Origin: Adiantum capillus-veneris
Lineage: Eukaryota > Streptophyta > Polypodiopsida > Polypodiales > Pteridaceae
Length of the DNA: 64,000 bases
Assembly (NCBI GenBank): GCA_014529385.2
Contig: CM043969.1
Location: 26,861,946-26,925,945 of the forward strand
Direction: 5' to 3'
Positions 21,725 to 31,139 of the stretch are shown here, one piece after another. Within the stretch, counting starts at the first letter, position 1. The number at the start of each line of letters is the position of its first letter. Made by a program: the position numbers and the translations under genes. The notes under the pieces were generated by a model. The model saw only the letters and a list, made by a program, of their open reading frames with translations, was not told the DNA's origin and did no database searches.

Positions 21725-22679
21725 ATGGATAATGATAATCAAAGGGCTAAGCGCGCTTTTGAGCGTCTCAGATCCATGTGTCAAGGCGGTGGAGTGAACG
21801 ACACCGCTCGAATTGCATCTCGTTGCTCCCAGTGGGCCAACCCAGTGGGTACACAATGGAAAGAGGTGAACACTAGGATTGACCGAGAAATGGTCAAATC
21901 CATATGGCCAGGTGTTGCAAATGACAACATCAAGAAAGGACGACTCAAGCTATCACAATGCATTAATGCAGACATACGAGACAATGGAGAGAACATATAT
22001 CTCGATGTTATGGGTCATCCTATGCATCATATGGACTGTCCATTGTGGTTTTCCAAAATGTTATACATGCATTATGTCTTGGGTGAAGCAGTGGACTTTA
22101 GCTCAAGGACACCTCACATGACGGTTGAGGACATTCGCAGTACTGCAATCACCGTCACACGGCAAGAGATGTCATTGGCACTAGAACGTGCATCAATGGA
22201 AGTGCACCAAGTTAAGGAGGAGCTTCAAACTCAACTCAGGCAAGCATCACAAGATACACAAGGCTCTCATGCAGAAGAAACCCTAAATAGAGACTTGCAA
22301 AGGGAGGTGAAGGTGCTATCTCGCCACGTAAAAGAGTTAGAGGCGACTATAAAAAAACAAAATGCTGCCACATTGATTGAGCACCCAACATCTAATGAAG
22401 CCCTTCCAGCTTCTGGTGAGCACGGTGGTCCTTGCCCCATATGTAGTCATTCTTTCATGAGTGGTGTGGTCACTTCAGCTTGCCATGCGGACATATGTAT
22501 CATATATCATGCTTGATGCAAAGCATGATGAATAACTTTCATTATGCTATATGTGAGTTTGAGATATCCAAAAATCTATATGCAATGTTCAAAATGTCTG
22601 AAGACTATAATAAGCTTAAAGGTCAGCGTGAACAGGAGAATGAAGATATTCTCACAAATATTTCACTATCACTTGGATA
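21725..22679 (+). pseudogene. Coiled-coil protein with C-terminal RING-like finger, inside the hAT element
   Basis: ATG at 21725 (MDNDNQRAKRAFERLR) opens about 300 residues. The globular N-terminal half (ending near DFSSRTPHMTVEDI) is not recognised. A long coiled coil follows (REMSLALERASMEVHQ to ELEATIKKQ, about 22160-22370), then CPICSHSFMSGVVTSA. A one-step frameshift near 22480 separates this from CGHMYHISCLMQSMM in the next frame. Together C-P-I-C...C-G-H..H..C is most of a RING finger; the last Cys pair is incomplete (YAICEF). RING proteins are usually ubiquitin ligases. The frameshift could instead be an unseen intron, but no good splice sites are present. It follows the kinase-like gene on the same strand. 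Confidence 0.6.
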
Positions 22680-22957
22680 GCTTTTGTAACATTTACTCGT
22701 TGTCTTGCGAGAATTTATTAATGAATTGTGAATTGTCTTCACTTCAGCTTCAATTATGATATGTGATAATGCAACGATTTGTTAGGGCTTTGTATATTAT
22801 GAAGCTTTACTAGTGATTTGTGGCCTTGTAAAGGTTTTTAAGGGCTTCATTTATTATTAAGCAAATGTCTAAACCTTAAACTAAATATAAAAAAAAGCTT
22901 ATAAGATAAACAGTTTCTGAACTTAACCAGAAGTCACTCAATGGATTCGATAATCTA

Positions 22958-25250
22958 TTAATTAAACCACCGTCGCTTGCTGCGACGGGTCAAAGTTGGT
23001 TCAATTTCCAAATTCTCTTCAATCTCTTCTAAAGTACATGTAGTTTCTACTTCATGAGATTCCCCTTGCAGCTCACTGTCTTCGTCCACCTCATCATTGG
23101 TTACATCATAAGTCCAACACGGCATCTCCTCTTTGTAGTTCTCAGCTTGCACTCTTGCCAATAGCCGATGGTTGCAGTACATATACACCAATTTTTCAGC
23201 TCTTGAATTTAGAAGGCGGTTTTTGATGGTGGAATGTACATATTTATATGTACTCTAGTTTCTCTCAGAACTTGAATTGGATGCACATTGGGCTAGGGTT
23301 CTAACAGATAGGTGTTTAAGGGTGGGTGCACTACCACCATTCATCATCCACCACTTCCACGCTGGTTGCTCCATGGAAAGTTTCTGCACAAATTCTGTAC
23401 CAAACTTACCCTCTTTGATTTTAAACTTCGTAAGATCAGTAACAGCTAATGCATGCTCATCAGGATCATCATAAAACCTGCCTATCACATCATAAAAGTC
23501 TTCAGCACCTCCTCATCAAGTTTGTCTATTTCCATTGCCCAATACTGTGGATCCAATAAGAAAGCTACGCTGTGTAGTGGACTATGTGCTCCAACCCATC
23601 GACCATGCACATACTTTCTCAAAATTTCTCTCCTCTTTTGAGTGAATGGTGTCTTCCAAGGCTTCACAATTGGCTCCTGGGGCTCCTCTGGATTTGCAAG
23701 GCTTTCTTGAACAGTCCACCAAGCCATCCACACCTTACCTATGTTAGGCAAGGCAGAATCCAGTTGGCGTAATGCAAGCATAATTGGCATCATGACATTG
23801 TGTACATCCACCACATCATCCCAGAAGTGGCGATCAGCTAGTAGTTCTCTGATCACCCCTATTTTGCTTTTTATCTTCTCCTTTTGACCAGCCTCCCATT
23901 CTGAAAAAGTGGCACAAACAAATGTCTCCATCACAACATTCTTATTTTTTATTAGTGATTCTACCGTATAGTAGTTGGTGCAAAATCTAGTTTCGCACAG
24001 CAGTTTTAACATAGTAGACATCCTCTGATGGTACATGTCAAGAACCCTCTGACGCTTCAAAACAAACTTGACTATTAAGCCAGCATTATCTACTATCCAT
24101 TTGAACCACTCTGTGTCCTCCCTCTTGTACAATCTTGCAATACCAAGTTCAAGCTGTGTGTACTGCAACCAGCACTACATAGGTGAGAGAAGCGACTTTC
24201 AAGTATTCTACCTGCAGCCCTACAATTTTTGGCATTGTCCATGATTACTTGAACAACATTTTCTTTTCCAAGTTCCTCAACTGCGTCGCCAATGATGTCA
24301 GCTATAAAACTGCTAGACTTTATTTGACCAGAGCTATCCACAGCTTTGATAAAACATTCACCACGAGGACATACAAGCATGATGTTGATCAATGGCCGCC
24401 TTTGAACGTTGGACCAACCATCACTAACTATGGTGTATCCAGATTGTTCTGCTGCATTTAATATTACCCTTTGAATATCCTGTTGTGTGATTGTGTAACA
24501 TTTATCCAACAGTTGGTTTCTCATATGGTGATATGTTGGAGGGGTAAATCCAGCACCATACTCCCCAATGCGTTTCCAAGCTGGCTTCCATGCATCACGG
24601 GTGACAATGGCCAATGATCCCCCAATGAAATAGACGGCTTTAGCTAGTGCAAGTTATGCTTCTTCTAAGGCAAGTGTTTTGAAGCTCGTCTGTAAGCTAA
24701 CTGGTCTACTTTTTGACGATCCTACCTGAAAGTCAAGAGATCCATGGTTTGGAGGTGTAGTTCCATCGATATGAGAAGTTGGTTCCCTACTTTGAGTGCT
24801 TCCATTGGTGGGGGTTACATCCAATGATCCCTCATACTAGTTTGATCTTATCGATACGGGGGTGTGATGGTCCAAAGAAGAGAGTTTTGATCTTTTGCTC
24901 ATGGAAATTAGCTTACCAATTAAAGCTTTTAAGCGCATAGCTGCTTCTTCTGCACCTAAGCCCTTGCACTTTCCTCCTTGGATTCTGGTATTGCCACCTA
25001 GCAAATGATCCCTTATTCTTGGTGCTTCTCCAGATTTCTCTTCGCCACAAAAGTTACATTTCCAATCTTGATACTTATTTAAATTTGTGGAAAAATTCCA
25101 CTCGGGTCCTGAACTTTTTCCACCTGCCTTTCGCTTGCCCTGTGAAATGGTGCCCTGCAAAGCAGGACCTGGCATCGAGGTAGGAGGTCTCCTCAAGGAA
25201 GCCAAGCTTGAGACACCAACATCACCGCTCACATTCCCGGTGGAAGACAT
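22958..25250 (-). pseudogene. hAT transposase (BED finger, DUF659, hAT C-terminal dimerisation)
   Basis: ATG at 25250 on the minus strand (MSSTGNVSGDV). A BED-like zinc finger reads WKCNFCGEEKSGEAPRIRDH (near 25060). Two in-frame stops (TAG 24837, TAA near 24640) precede the DUF659 core, with RNQLLDKCY, SDGWSNVQRRPLINIM and DNAKNCRAAG (24450-24200). One frameshift near 24170 and another near 23487 lead to the C-terminal dimerisation domain (PAWKWWMMNGGSAPTLKHL, then SNSSSERN*ST). The TAG there replaces the invariant Trp of ERNWS. About 760 residues in all, normal for the family. It would cut at the CAGGG ends and leave 8-base duplications. Confidence 0.88.
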
Positions 25251-25399
25251 ACTTATTGGATGCCTGCAATACCAATAAACATAGCTCAGTATGCTATCTT
25301 TTCTTTCAAGTATTATTCAAACCAAACATTAGTGTTATAATCAATATCACACACAAGCGTAGTAGTGAAGCCTGAAGGGAATAAACCTCAATCTACTCA

Positions 25400-26015
25400 A
25401 ACATGAGCAAGCAAATACAACGGTGAATCAAATATGTGATCAGTCCATCCCAAAAGTAGAGAAATCGACCCAAAGATTCACCTTCCTACCCCTTTCATGA
25501 ATCAGTCCAGTCCAAAAGAGAACTAATGACCCATGATTGGAGCTCTAATCGAAATAGCAAGCAAATATAGTGGTGAATCAAACATGTGATCAGTCCATCC
25601 CAAAAGTAGAGATATCGACCCAAAGATTCACCTTCCTACCTCCTTTCATGAATCAGTCCAGTCCAAAAAAGAACTAATGACCCATGATTGGAGCTCTAAT
25701 CGGAATAGCAAGCAAATAAAACGGTGAATCAAACATGTGATCAGTCCATCCCAAAAGTAGAGATATCGACCCAAAGATTCACCTTTCTATCTCTTTTCAA
25801 GAATCAGTTCAGTCAAAAAAAGAACTAATGATCCATGATAGAAGTTCTAATCAATATAGCAATCAATTTAGCAAATATAACGGTGAACCAAACATGAAAT
25901 TAGTCCATCCCAAATGTAGAGATACCGACCCAAAGATTCACCTTTCTACCTCCTTTCAAGAATCAATTCAGTCCAAAAAACAACTAATGATCCATGATTA
26001 GAGTTTCATTAAGTT
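25400..26015 (-). repeat. ~150 bp tandem repeats upstream of the transposase gene
   Basis: CATGTGATCAGTCCATCCCA or a variant recurs near 25434, 25584, 25735 and 25892, about four units of 150-158 bp. No coding content. It lies between the transposase start and its probable promoter, so it could be 5' leader or intron. Confidence 0.85.
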
Positions 26016-26125
26016 TTAATTTTTTTTTAAAGACTATTCATTTTTTTACCTTTAGTTTGTCTTCTAAATTTTAAAGGATGACCAAATTTAGAGGAAGCGG
26101 TGATGTGATGTGATGTCTAATACAG

Positions 26126-26255
26126 GGTTATATAGAGACGCCAAATATGGAGGGGGTACATGATAGGGCCGGCGGGATTCTTGCTTTGCCCGCCGGGCTT
26201 TATAATATGCCCGTCGGGCCTGCCGGGGTTCGTTGGTTGCCCCGCCGGTTCTACG
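26126..26255 (-). promoter_or_regulatory. hAT right subterminal GCCCGCCGGG block and minus-strand TATA box
   Basis: CTATATAACC on the minus strand (26126-26135) lies just inside a block of GCCCGCCGGGC / GCCCGTCGGGC near-palindromes (26166-26250), a mirror of the left end. It is about 0.9 kb upstream of the transposase ATG. Confidence 0.55.
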
Positions 26256-26352
26256 TTTTCTACCGGTTTTCGTAAGTCATGACATTAGATATGTTATTAA
26301 CATGAAAAAAATAGTGATAATAACAACAATAATTAACATTTAACAAAATGCG

Positions 26353-26375
26353 TCATCGCGTAATTAAAATCCATG
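26353..26375 (-). repeat. hAT right terminal inverted repeat
   Basis: It reads CATGGATTTTAATTACGCGAT on the minus strand, an imperfect partner of 18163-18185, and is followed by TTTGTAAG. Confidence 0.78.
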
Positions 26376-26383
26376 TTTGTAAG
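26376..26383. other. Target-site duplication of the hAT element, right copy (TTTGTAAG)
   Basis: Identical to 18155-18162. Confidence 0.93.
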
Positions 26384-27840
26384 CATTGTTAAGGTTAAAC
26401 AAGAATATCCGTTGTCACCAACTCTCTTTGATCTATGCATTGGTCAATTGGAACAAATGGTACTTGACTTTATGCAAGAAGAAGGAATTTAAGAGGTCAC
26501 TATTTATAATGCGGTAATCATGCTTTTGTTGTATGCGGATGATGTAGTGCTTCTAGCACGCACTTTAGAAGATGCACAAAAGCTTATGGTTGTCCTTGAG
26601 AACTTTTTCTTGCATAGTGGACTGATTGTGAATGAATCCAAAACAAAGGTTATGCTTGTGAAAACCAACCATAAGGAGAAGCCATGCATTGTGTACAACA
26701 ATGAGACACTTGAAGTTGTTGAAAGCTTTAAGTACCTTGGCCTTGAGGTTCAATCCAATCACAAGTGGCATGAATGTGCTATGTATCGTTTGGAAGTGGG
26801 AAAGAGAGCATATTATGCATTTGAGAACATGTGTAATATGGGAAACATCAAGTGTTGGGTTCTCAAGAAGTACCTTTTTGATGCATTGGTGACACCAGTT
26901 CTTCTTTATGGAGTTAAAGTGTGGGATGGAAGCATCTCAAAGTCTACTTGGAAAGAGTTTCAGAATGTCCAAAAGCGGTTTCTTACAAACTTTCTCCAAG
27001 TTAAGACACAAACACTATATATGCTCCTACTTCTTGAGTCGGGATCTCTTCCAATTGAGGTTATGGGCATGGAAAGTGTTGAGGGAGTACATGATAAAGA
27101 TGCCTCAAAACCCCTCACATTGACGTCCTACAATTGCATAGGAAGCAAGCAAAAAAGTTCAAAAGACGCATAAAAGCAAGATCTTGAGCACGGGATGGAT
27201 GCAAGACATACAAAAGTGGTTTGGTGATGGGATGCATTACACTTGCTACATAATGCTTCAATTGACTCCCAAGTGAATGAAGCTTTTCTACAACACTAAT
27301 GTATTACGGCTTGGAAGAAATCCGGTGAGTCACGCTTCATACATTACACCATCCATAGTGCCCCAACTACAAAACCATATTCTTCGCTAAAACAGGATAT
27401 TGTACTCACACTTACATGCTTGAGGCAATCCCCTTGTCAGTGCTACACAATATATTCACAGCCATTCGACTTAGCTCCAATTCCCTTCAATGCGAGACAG
27501 GGCATTAGGGCAATGGAGAAGAGTCGAATCGATTGTGTAGTACATTGTACTCACTACAAGTTCGAGAGTCTGAGTACCACACACTACTAGAGTGCTCAGC
27601 TTTTGGTCACATCCGAACTTGCTTCTCTCACATTTTCAGCCATAACTTAGATCTACACACTTTCCTCTCCTAGCCACAATGTGGGCTCTCCATTGCGACT
27701 CTCATCACCACAATTTTGGAGCATCGAGATTCACTCATCATCCATACACATACTGCATCACATGTAAATTTGGTCCCATAGGTCATATTTGACCTCCGAG
27801 GACGATAATAAAATATATCTATCTATCTATATCTTCTTCC
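26384..27840 (+). pseudogene. LINE-A reverse transcriptase, second half, and 3' tail
   Basis: It resumes the RT as KVKQEYPLSPTLF (family: VRQGCPLSP), then the catalytic LLYADDVVLLA box (near 26530), FFLHSGLIVNESKTKVM, ESFKYLGLEV (the FxYLG motif), thumb and connection (KRAYYAFENMCNMG, PVLLYGVKVWDGS, VQKRFL) open to 27173. From 27180 to about 27760 frames are broken but the family C-terminus is traceable (LGQW, EYHTLL-like and CSAF-like pieces, HIRTC). The 3' end is a small palindrome (AGGTCATATTTGACCT, 27780-27795) and a (TATC)n tail near 27820. One TAA in frame near 26490. Confidence 0.85.
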
Positions 27841-27871
27841 TCCATCCCCCCTTTTCTCTCTATCTTGCCCC

Positions 27872-27872
<1 letters not shown>

Positions 27873-27903
<31 letters not shown>
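27873..27903. repeat. Pure C run (31 bases)
   Basis: Uninterrupted C homopolymer after a CT-rich stretch. Similar runs at 35550-35576 and 58802-58832. Confidence 0.95.
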
Positions 27904-27924
27904 TTCTCTCTCCCCATAGTGCAC

Positions 27925-28042
27925 GTGGCATGTGGACTATCGGCCATTGGTAGTCCACATGGCTATGCCACGTAGACTATCGGGCCACCCATAGTCCACG
28001 TGGCATAGCCATGTGGACTACCAGTGACCGGTAGTCCACGTC

Positions 28043-28045
<3 letters not shown>
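27925..28045. repeat. Foldback element, ~56 bp arms
   Basis: 27948-27980 and 27991-28023 are reverse complements with one mismatch in 33 (core TGGTAGTCCACATGGCTATG), separated by 10 bases. The similarity extends outward to about 27925 and 28045. Non-coding; a MITE-like foldback or a cruciform-prone repeat. Confidence 0.88.
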
Positions 28046-28117
<72 letters not shown>

Positions 28118-28202
28118 AGGTGGAGGTGCAAGAGAGACATCAAAAAGGGGGATGGAAGAGAAGGAGATAGGAGGGGGATGAGAGAGAGAGAGAGAGGAGG
28201 GG

Positions 28203-28259
<57 letters not shown>

Positions 28260-28315
28260 GGTGGAGGAGCAAGAGAAACAGACAAAAGGGGGGATGGAGG
28301 AGGAATTAGAAGGGG

Positions 28316-28412
<97 letters not shown>

Positions 28413-28494
28413 GGAGGTGCAAGAGAAAGAAAGAAAAGGGGAGATGGAGGAGAGAGAGAGAGAGAGGAGGGGGGTTAGAGAGAGAGAGAGAGAC
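28046..28494. repeat. (GA)n microsatellite cluster
   Basis: Long GA tracts at 28046-28114, 28177-28255 and 28320-28410, separated by related spacers (GGTGGAGGTGCAAGAGA and variants) that also repeat, so the block grew by duplication of spacer plus tract. Open frames across it are artefacts. Confidence 0.95.
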
Positions 28495-28499
28495 CCCAG

Positions 28500-29339
28500 T
28501 TTACTATGAGATATGAGGCCGCTTTCACTGCCTGTTCAGAGAGGGCTTTGGACCACTCTCTAGAGTCATAGGGATGAGGACCAGAGATGTCTAGGAGTGT
28601 TTTTGCTCAAGTTGCACAAACACATAGAGACCCTAATGAGAGGAGAGGCTAGCCAGTCTCAGAGACGGATACCTGACTTCTTTAGAGTGGACACTAGGCA
28701 GTCGGAGGAGCAGCTGCCGTTGCAAAGCTCACATTGTCCACACTAGAGACACGCTCGAGCTAGGGAGATCCAGACGCCCACAACTGCGGAGGACTACACA
28801 CCATCTACGGAGGCTGATGAGAATCCATCAGTGAGAACGACGATGGATCTCCTATGATTTAGCTCTTTTGAGGATTGTATACCCTGCTTATCTTGTACAA
28901 GCCTTTGTATCATCTCTTACCCCTACACACACTCACATTGTGTTGTATTAGCCCTCAATCACTACTTTCACTCCCTGCTCATATCCGACATAGTTCACAT
29001 CTAGCAGTTTAGGATTCTATAGGGCCCCTTTTTTCAGTACCTTTTTTATTTTTGGTATTCAAACATTGTATCAGATTCTCCGCGTTGTAATTTTTTGGTC
29101 TACATTGTGTTGTATTAGCCCTCAATCACTACTTTCACTCCCTGCTCATATTTGACATAGTTCAAGCTTGCTGCGTAGTTCACATCTAGCAGTTTAGGAT
29201 TCTATAGGGCCCCTTTTTTCAGTACCTTTTTTATTTTTGGTATTCAGACATTGTATCAGATTCTCCGCGTTGTAATTTTTTGGTCTCATAGGTCATTTTA
29301 ATCTTATGAAGACCTTACTTAATATAACATTTCATTTCA

Positions 29340-29345
<6 letters not shown>
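28500..29345 (+). repeat. Degenerate LINE 3' region with duplicated UTR and ATTTC tail
   Basis: 28520-28860 has scrambled coding traces with no domain I recognise. 28936-29101 is then repeated at 29102-29286 (ACATTGTGTTGTATTAGCCC to TTTTTTGGTCT) with an 18-base insertion in the second copy. The end carries GGTCTCATAGGTCATTTT and an (ATTTC)n-like tail. The same 3' signal ends LINE-A (27770-27840) and a minus-strand tail at 34565-34640. Confidence 0.6.
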
Positions 29346-29396
<51 letters not shown>

Positions 29397-29829
29397 TGTG
29401 CGCAACAAGGCCTCCTCTATCTTTATCGGGCCCCTACGTAGAGCCCAAGATCGTAGGGGTTTTTTTAAAATGTCACGCGGTGGCATTTTTAATTTTACTA
29501 AACTCATGGTCTACCCGTAATAAAATTTTTGATTTGAAACCCGCCATGAGGTCGATATTTACGAACGGTAAGATTTTCGAAATTGAAATGGTTAAATCTT
29601 TGAACTTTAACTCACTATTCATTAGTATTAAAAACTAACGATTTTGCATGACCATCCAGAGAATATGGGTGAGAACGACAGCAGCAATCGTACAGCGCGC
29701 GCTTCTTTTCCCTCACAAGGCTCCTTCACAATGCAGTTGGCTCGCAAGCAAGCTAGCTTTTGGGAGCAACAGCTACTGCTACCATGTCTACAGCGGGCCG
29801 TAGGGTAAGAGCTCCGCTCTCTCTCTCTC

Positions 29830-29871
<42 letters not shown>

Positions 29872-29896
29872 GCTCAGCCATTGATTGCTCAATGGT

Positions 29897-29945
<49 letters not shown>

Positions 29946-29958
29946 GCGCAGCTCGTTG

Positions 29959-30006
<48 letters not shown>

Positions 30007-30060
30007 AGAAGAAGAAGAAGAAGACGACGACGACGTAGGAATTATCGGGAATTATCCATG
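29346..30060. repeat. CT/GA microsatellites with a CG-rich centre; otherwise unassigned
   Basis: (CT)n at 29346-29388, 29813-29872 and 29901-29943, followed by CGCGCGCAGCTCGTTGCGCG, a (CG)n stretch and (GA)n to 30003. The CT and GA arms are complementary. The unique parts 29400-29800 show no gene. Confidence 0.9.
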
Positions 30061-30110
30061 CTCCTCACAGACATCAAGGGAAACACCTCCCAGCTGGACG
30101 GACACACAGC

Positions 30111-30303
30111 TGTAGATAATGCAAGTGTATACGAGAAGATGTAACACAGGATCGCAGAGATGGTGCGCAGAGAATCTTGTTCGAATGGATACACTAGGGG
30201 CTCGTGTCGTCTAACTGGTTCACGACACTTTCTGCGATGTTATTTCAGATATCTTAAAGTCCCTGAGTTTAAATGTTCAAAGGTAACTGTCAATCAATCA
30301 ACC
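30111..30303 (-). repeat. Copia-2a 3' LTR (minus strand)
   Basis: Plus-strand ends TGTAGATAATGCAAG...CAATCAATCAACC. Its outer parts match 33294-33309 and 37804-37891, the broken LTR shared with Copia-2b, at moderate identity. Confidence 0.55.
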
Positions 30304-30532
30304 TCTGCCCAGTACGTGTCTCTTTGTCATGTCGCCTTTTTAGCCTGTACTACGTTCTTCTTTAGTGGATTCTGCAGAAGTAGATGATGAGAATGCGCAG
30401 GTTGAACAAAGATGAGGCAGAGATCCAAGACGTAGTTTTAGCAGAAGGGTTTATAAGTAGCCTGCAATATGCATGGAGGGCCCGGTTTGCTAATCCTGCA
30501 CTTGCGGACCTTGTGATATTCTGTGAATATAC

Positions 30533-30587
<55 letters not shown>

Positions 30588-31139
30588 CTCAACGGTTGGC
30601 TAGGGCTTGGGGACTTGGCCTATATTCTGGTGCTCCCCAGCTTCAATATGAACGTTAGGCTCTGTTGAGATGGCAATGGAGGTTCAAGCTCAAGTCAATT
30701 CCACTCCCCCCAAGACAAAACCGTATTGATCTTGGGGACATGAATACTTGTAGACCTATTACTTTAACAGTGGTGGCTCATCAACATTGCTACCAGTTTG
30801 TTCGTGAATGTTTGACCTTCTACACCTTGAGCTTGCTATCCATTTCCATTACTCTGCACATATTGGCCCTCCATTTGCACATTCCCATGTAATGTTCTTG
30901 ATTGATCACCCTACATCTAAACAAAGATAGGTTTTCTTTTGCATCTTTGCTTTGTTCAACGCATGATAGCTTTGCACATCTTTGCATTACTCCATTTTGC
31001 CGGACTCTCCATTTACAAGCAAAAGACACCTCCTTGATATTGGGCCAATACACTTAGGAACATGGAAATATATTGCTTCAACGCCTAAAACATTAAGGCG
31101 CCAAACAAGACTGACTTTTACCAAATTATTTCTCGCAAT
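30304..31139. other. Unassigned stretch with a (GA)n tract
   Basis: Where the Copia-2a RT and RNase H should lie I find no RT motif on either strand. A (GA)n tract is at 30537-30586. A 150-base plus-strand open stretch before it (RRLNKDEAEIQDVV) is not recognised. Either deletion or replacement by an unidentified repeat. Confidence 0.5.

Larger units (their letters stand above)
18163..26375. mobile_element. 8.2 kb hAT-superfamily DNA transposon with accessory genes
   Basis: Bounded by exact 8-base duplications and imperfect terminal inverted repeats (CAGGGATTTCAAAATGACG on the left, CATGGATTTTAATTACG as reverse complement on the right). From left to right: GC-rich palindromic subterminal block and TATA box, tandem 175 bp hairpin array, protein-kinase-like gene (+), 40 bp repeats, coiled-coil/RING gene (+), hAT transposase (-), tandem 150 bp repeats, and a mirrored TATA box and GC-rich block. 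The transposase and both accessory genes have stops or frameshifts, so this copy is probably inactive. The two accessory genes are not standard hAT content. Confidence 0.9.

Noticed and set aside
28204-28509. Open frames of Arg-Glu or Leu-Ser repeats
   Set aside because: Direct translation of GA/CT microsatellites, open in several frames and on both strands.
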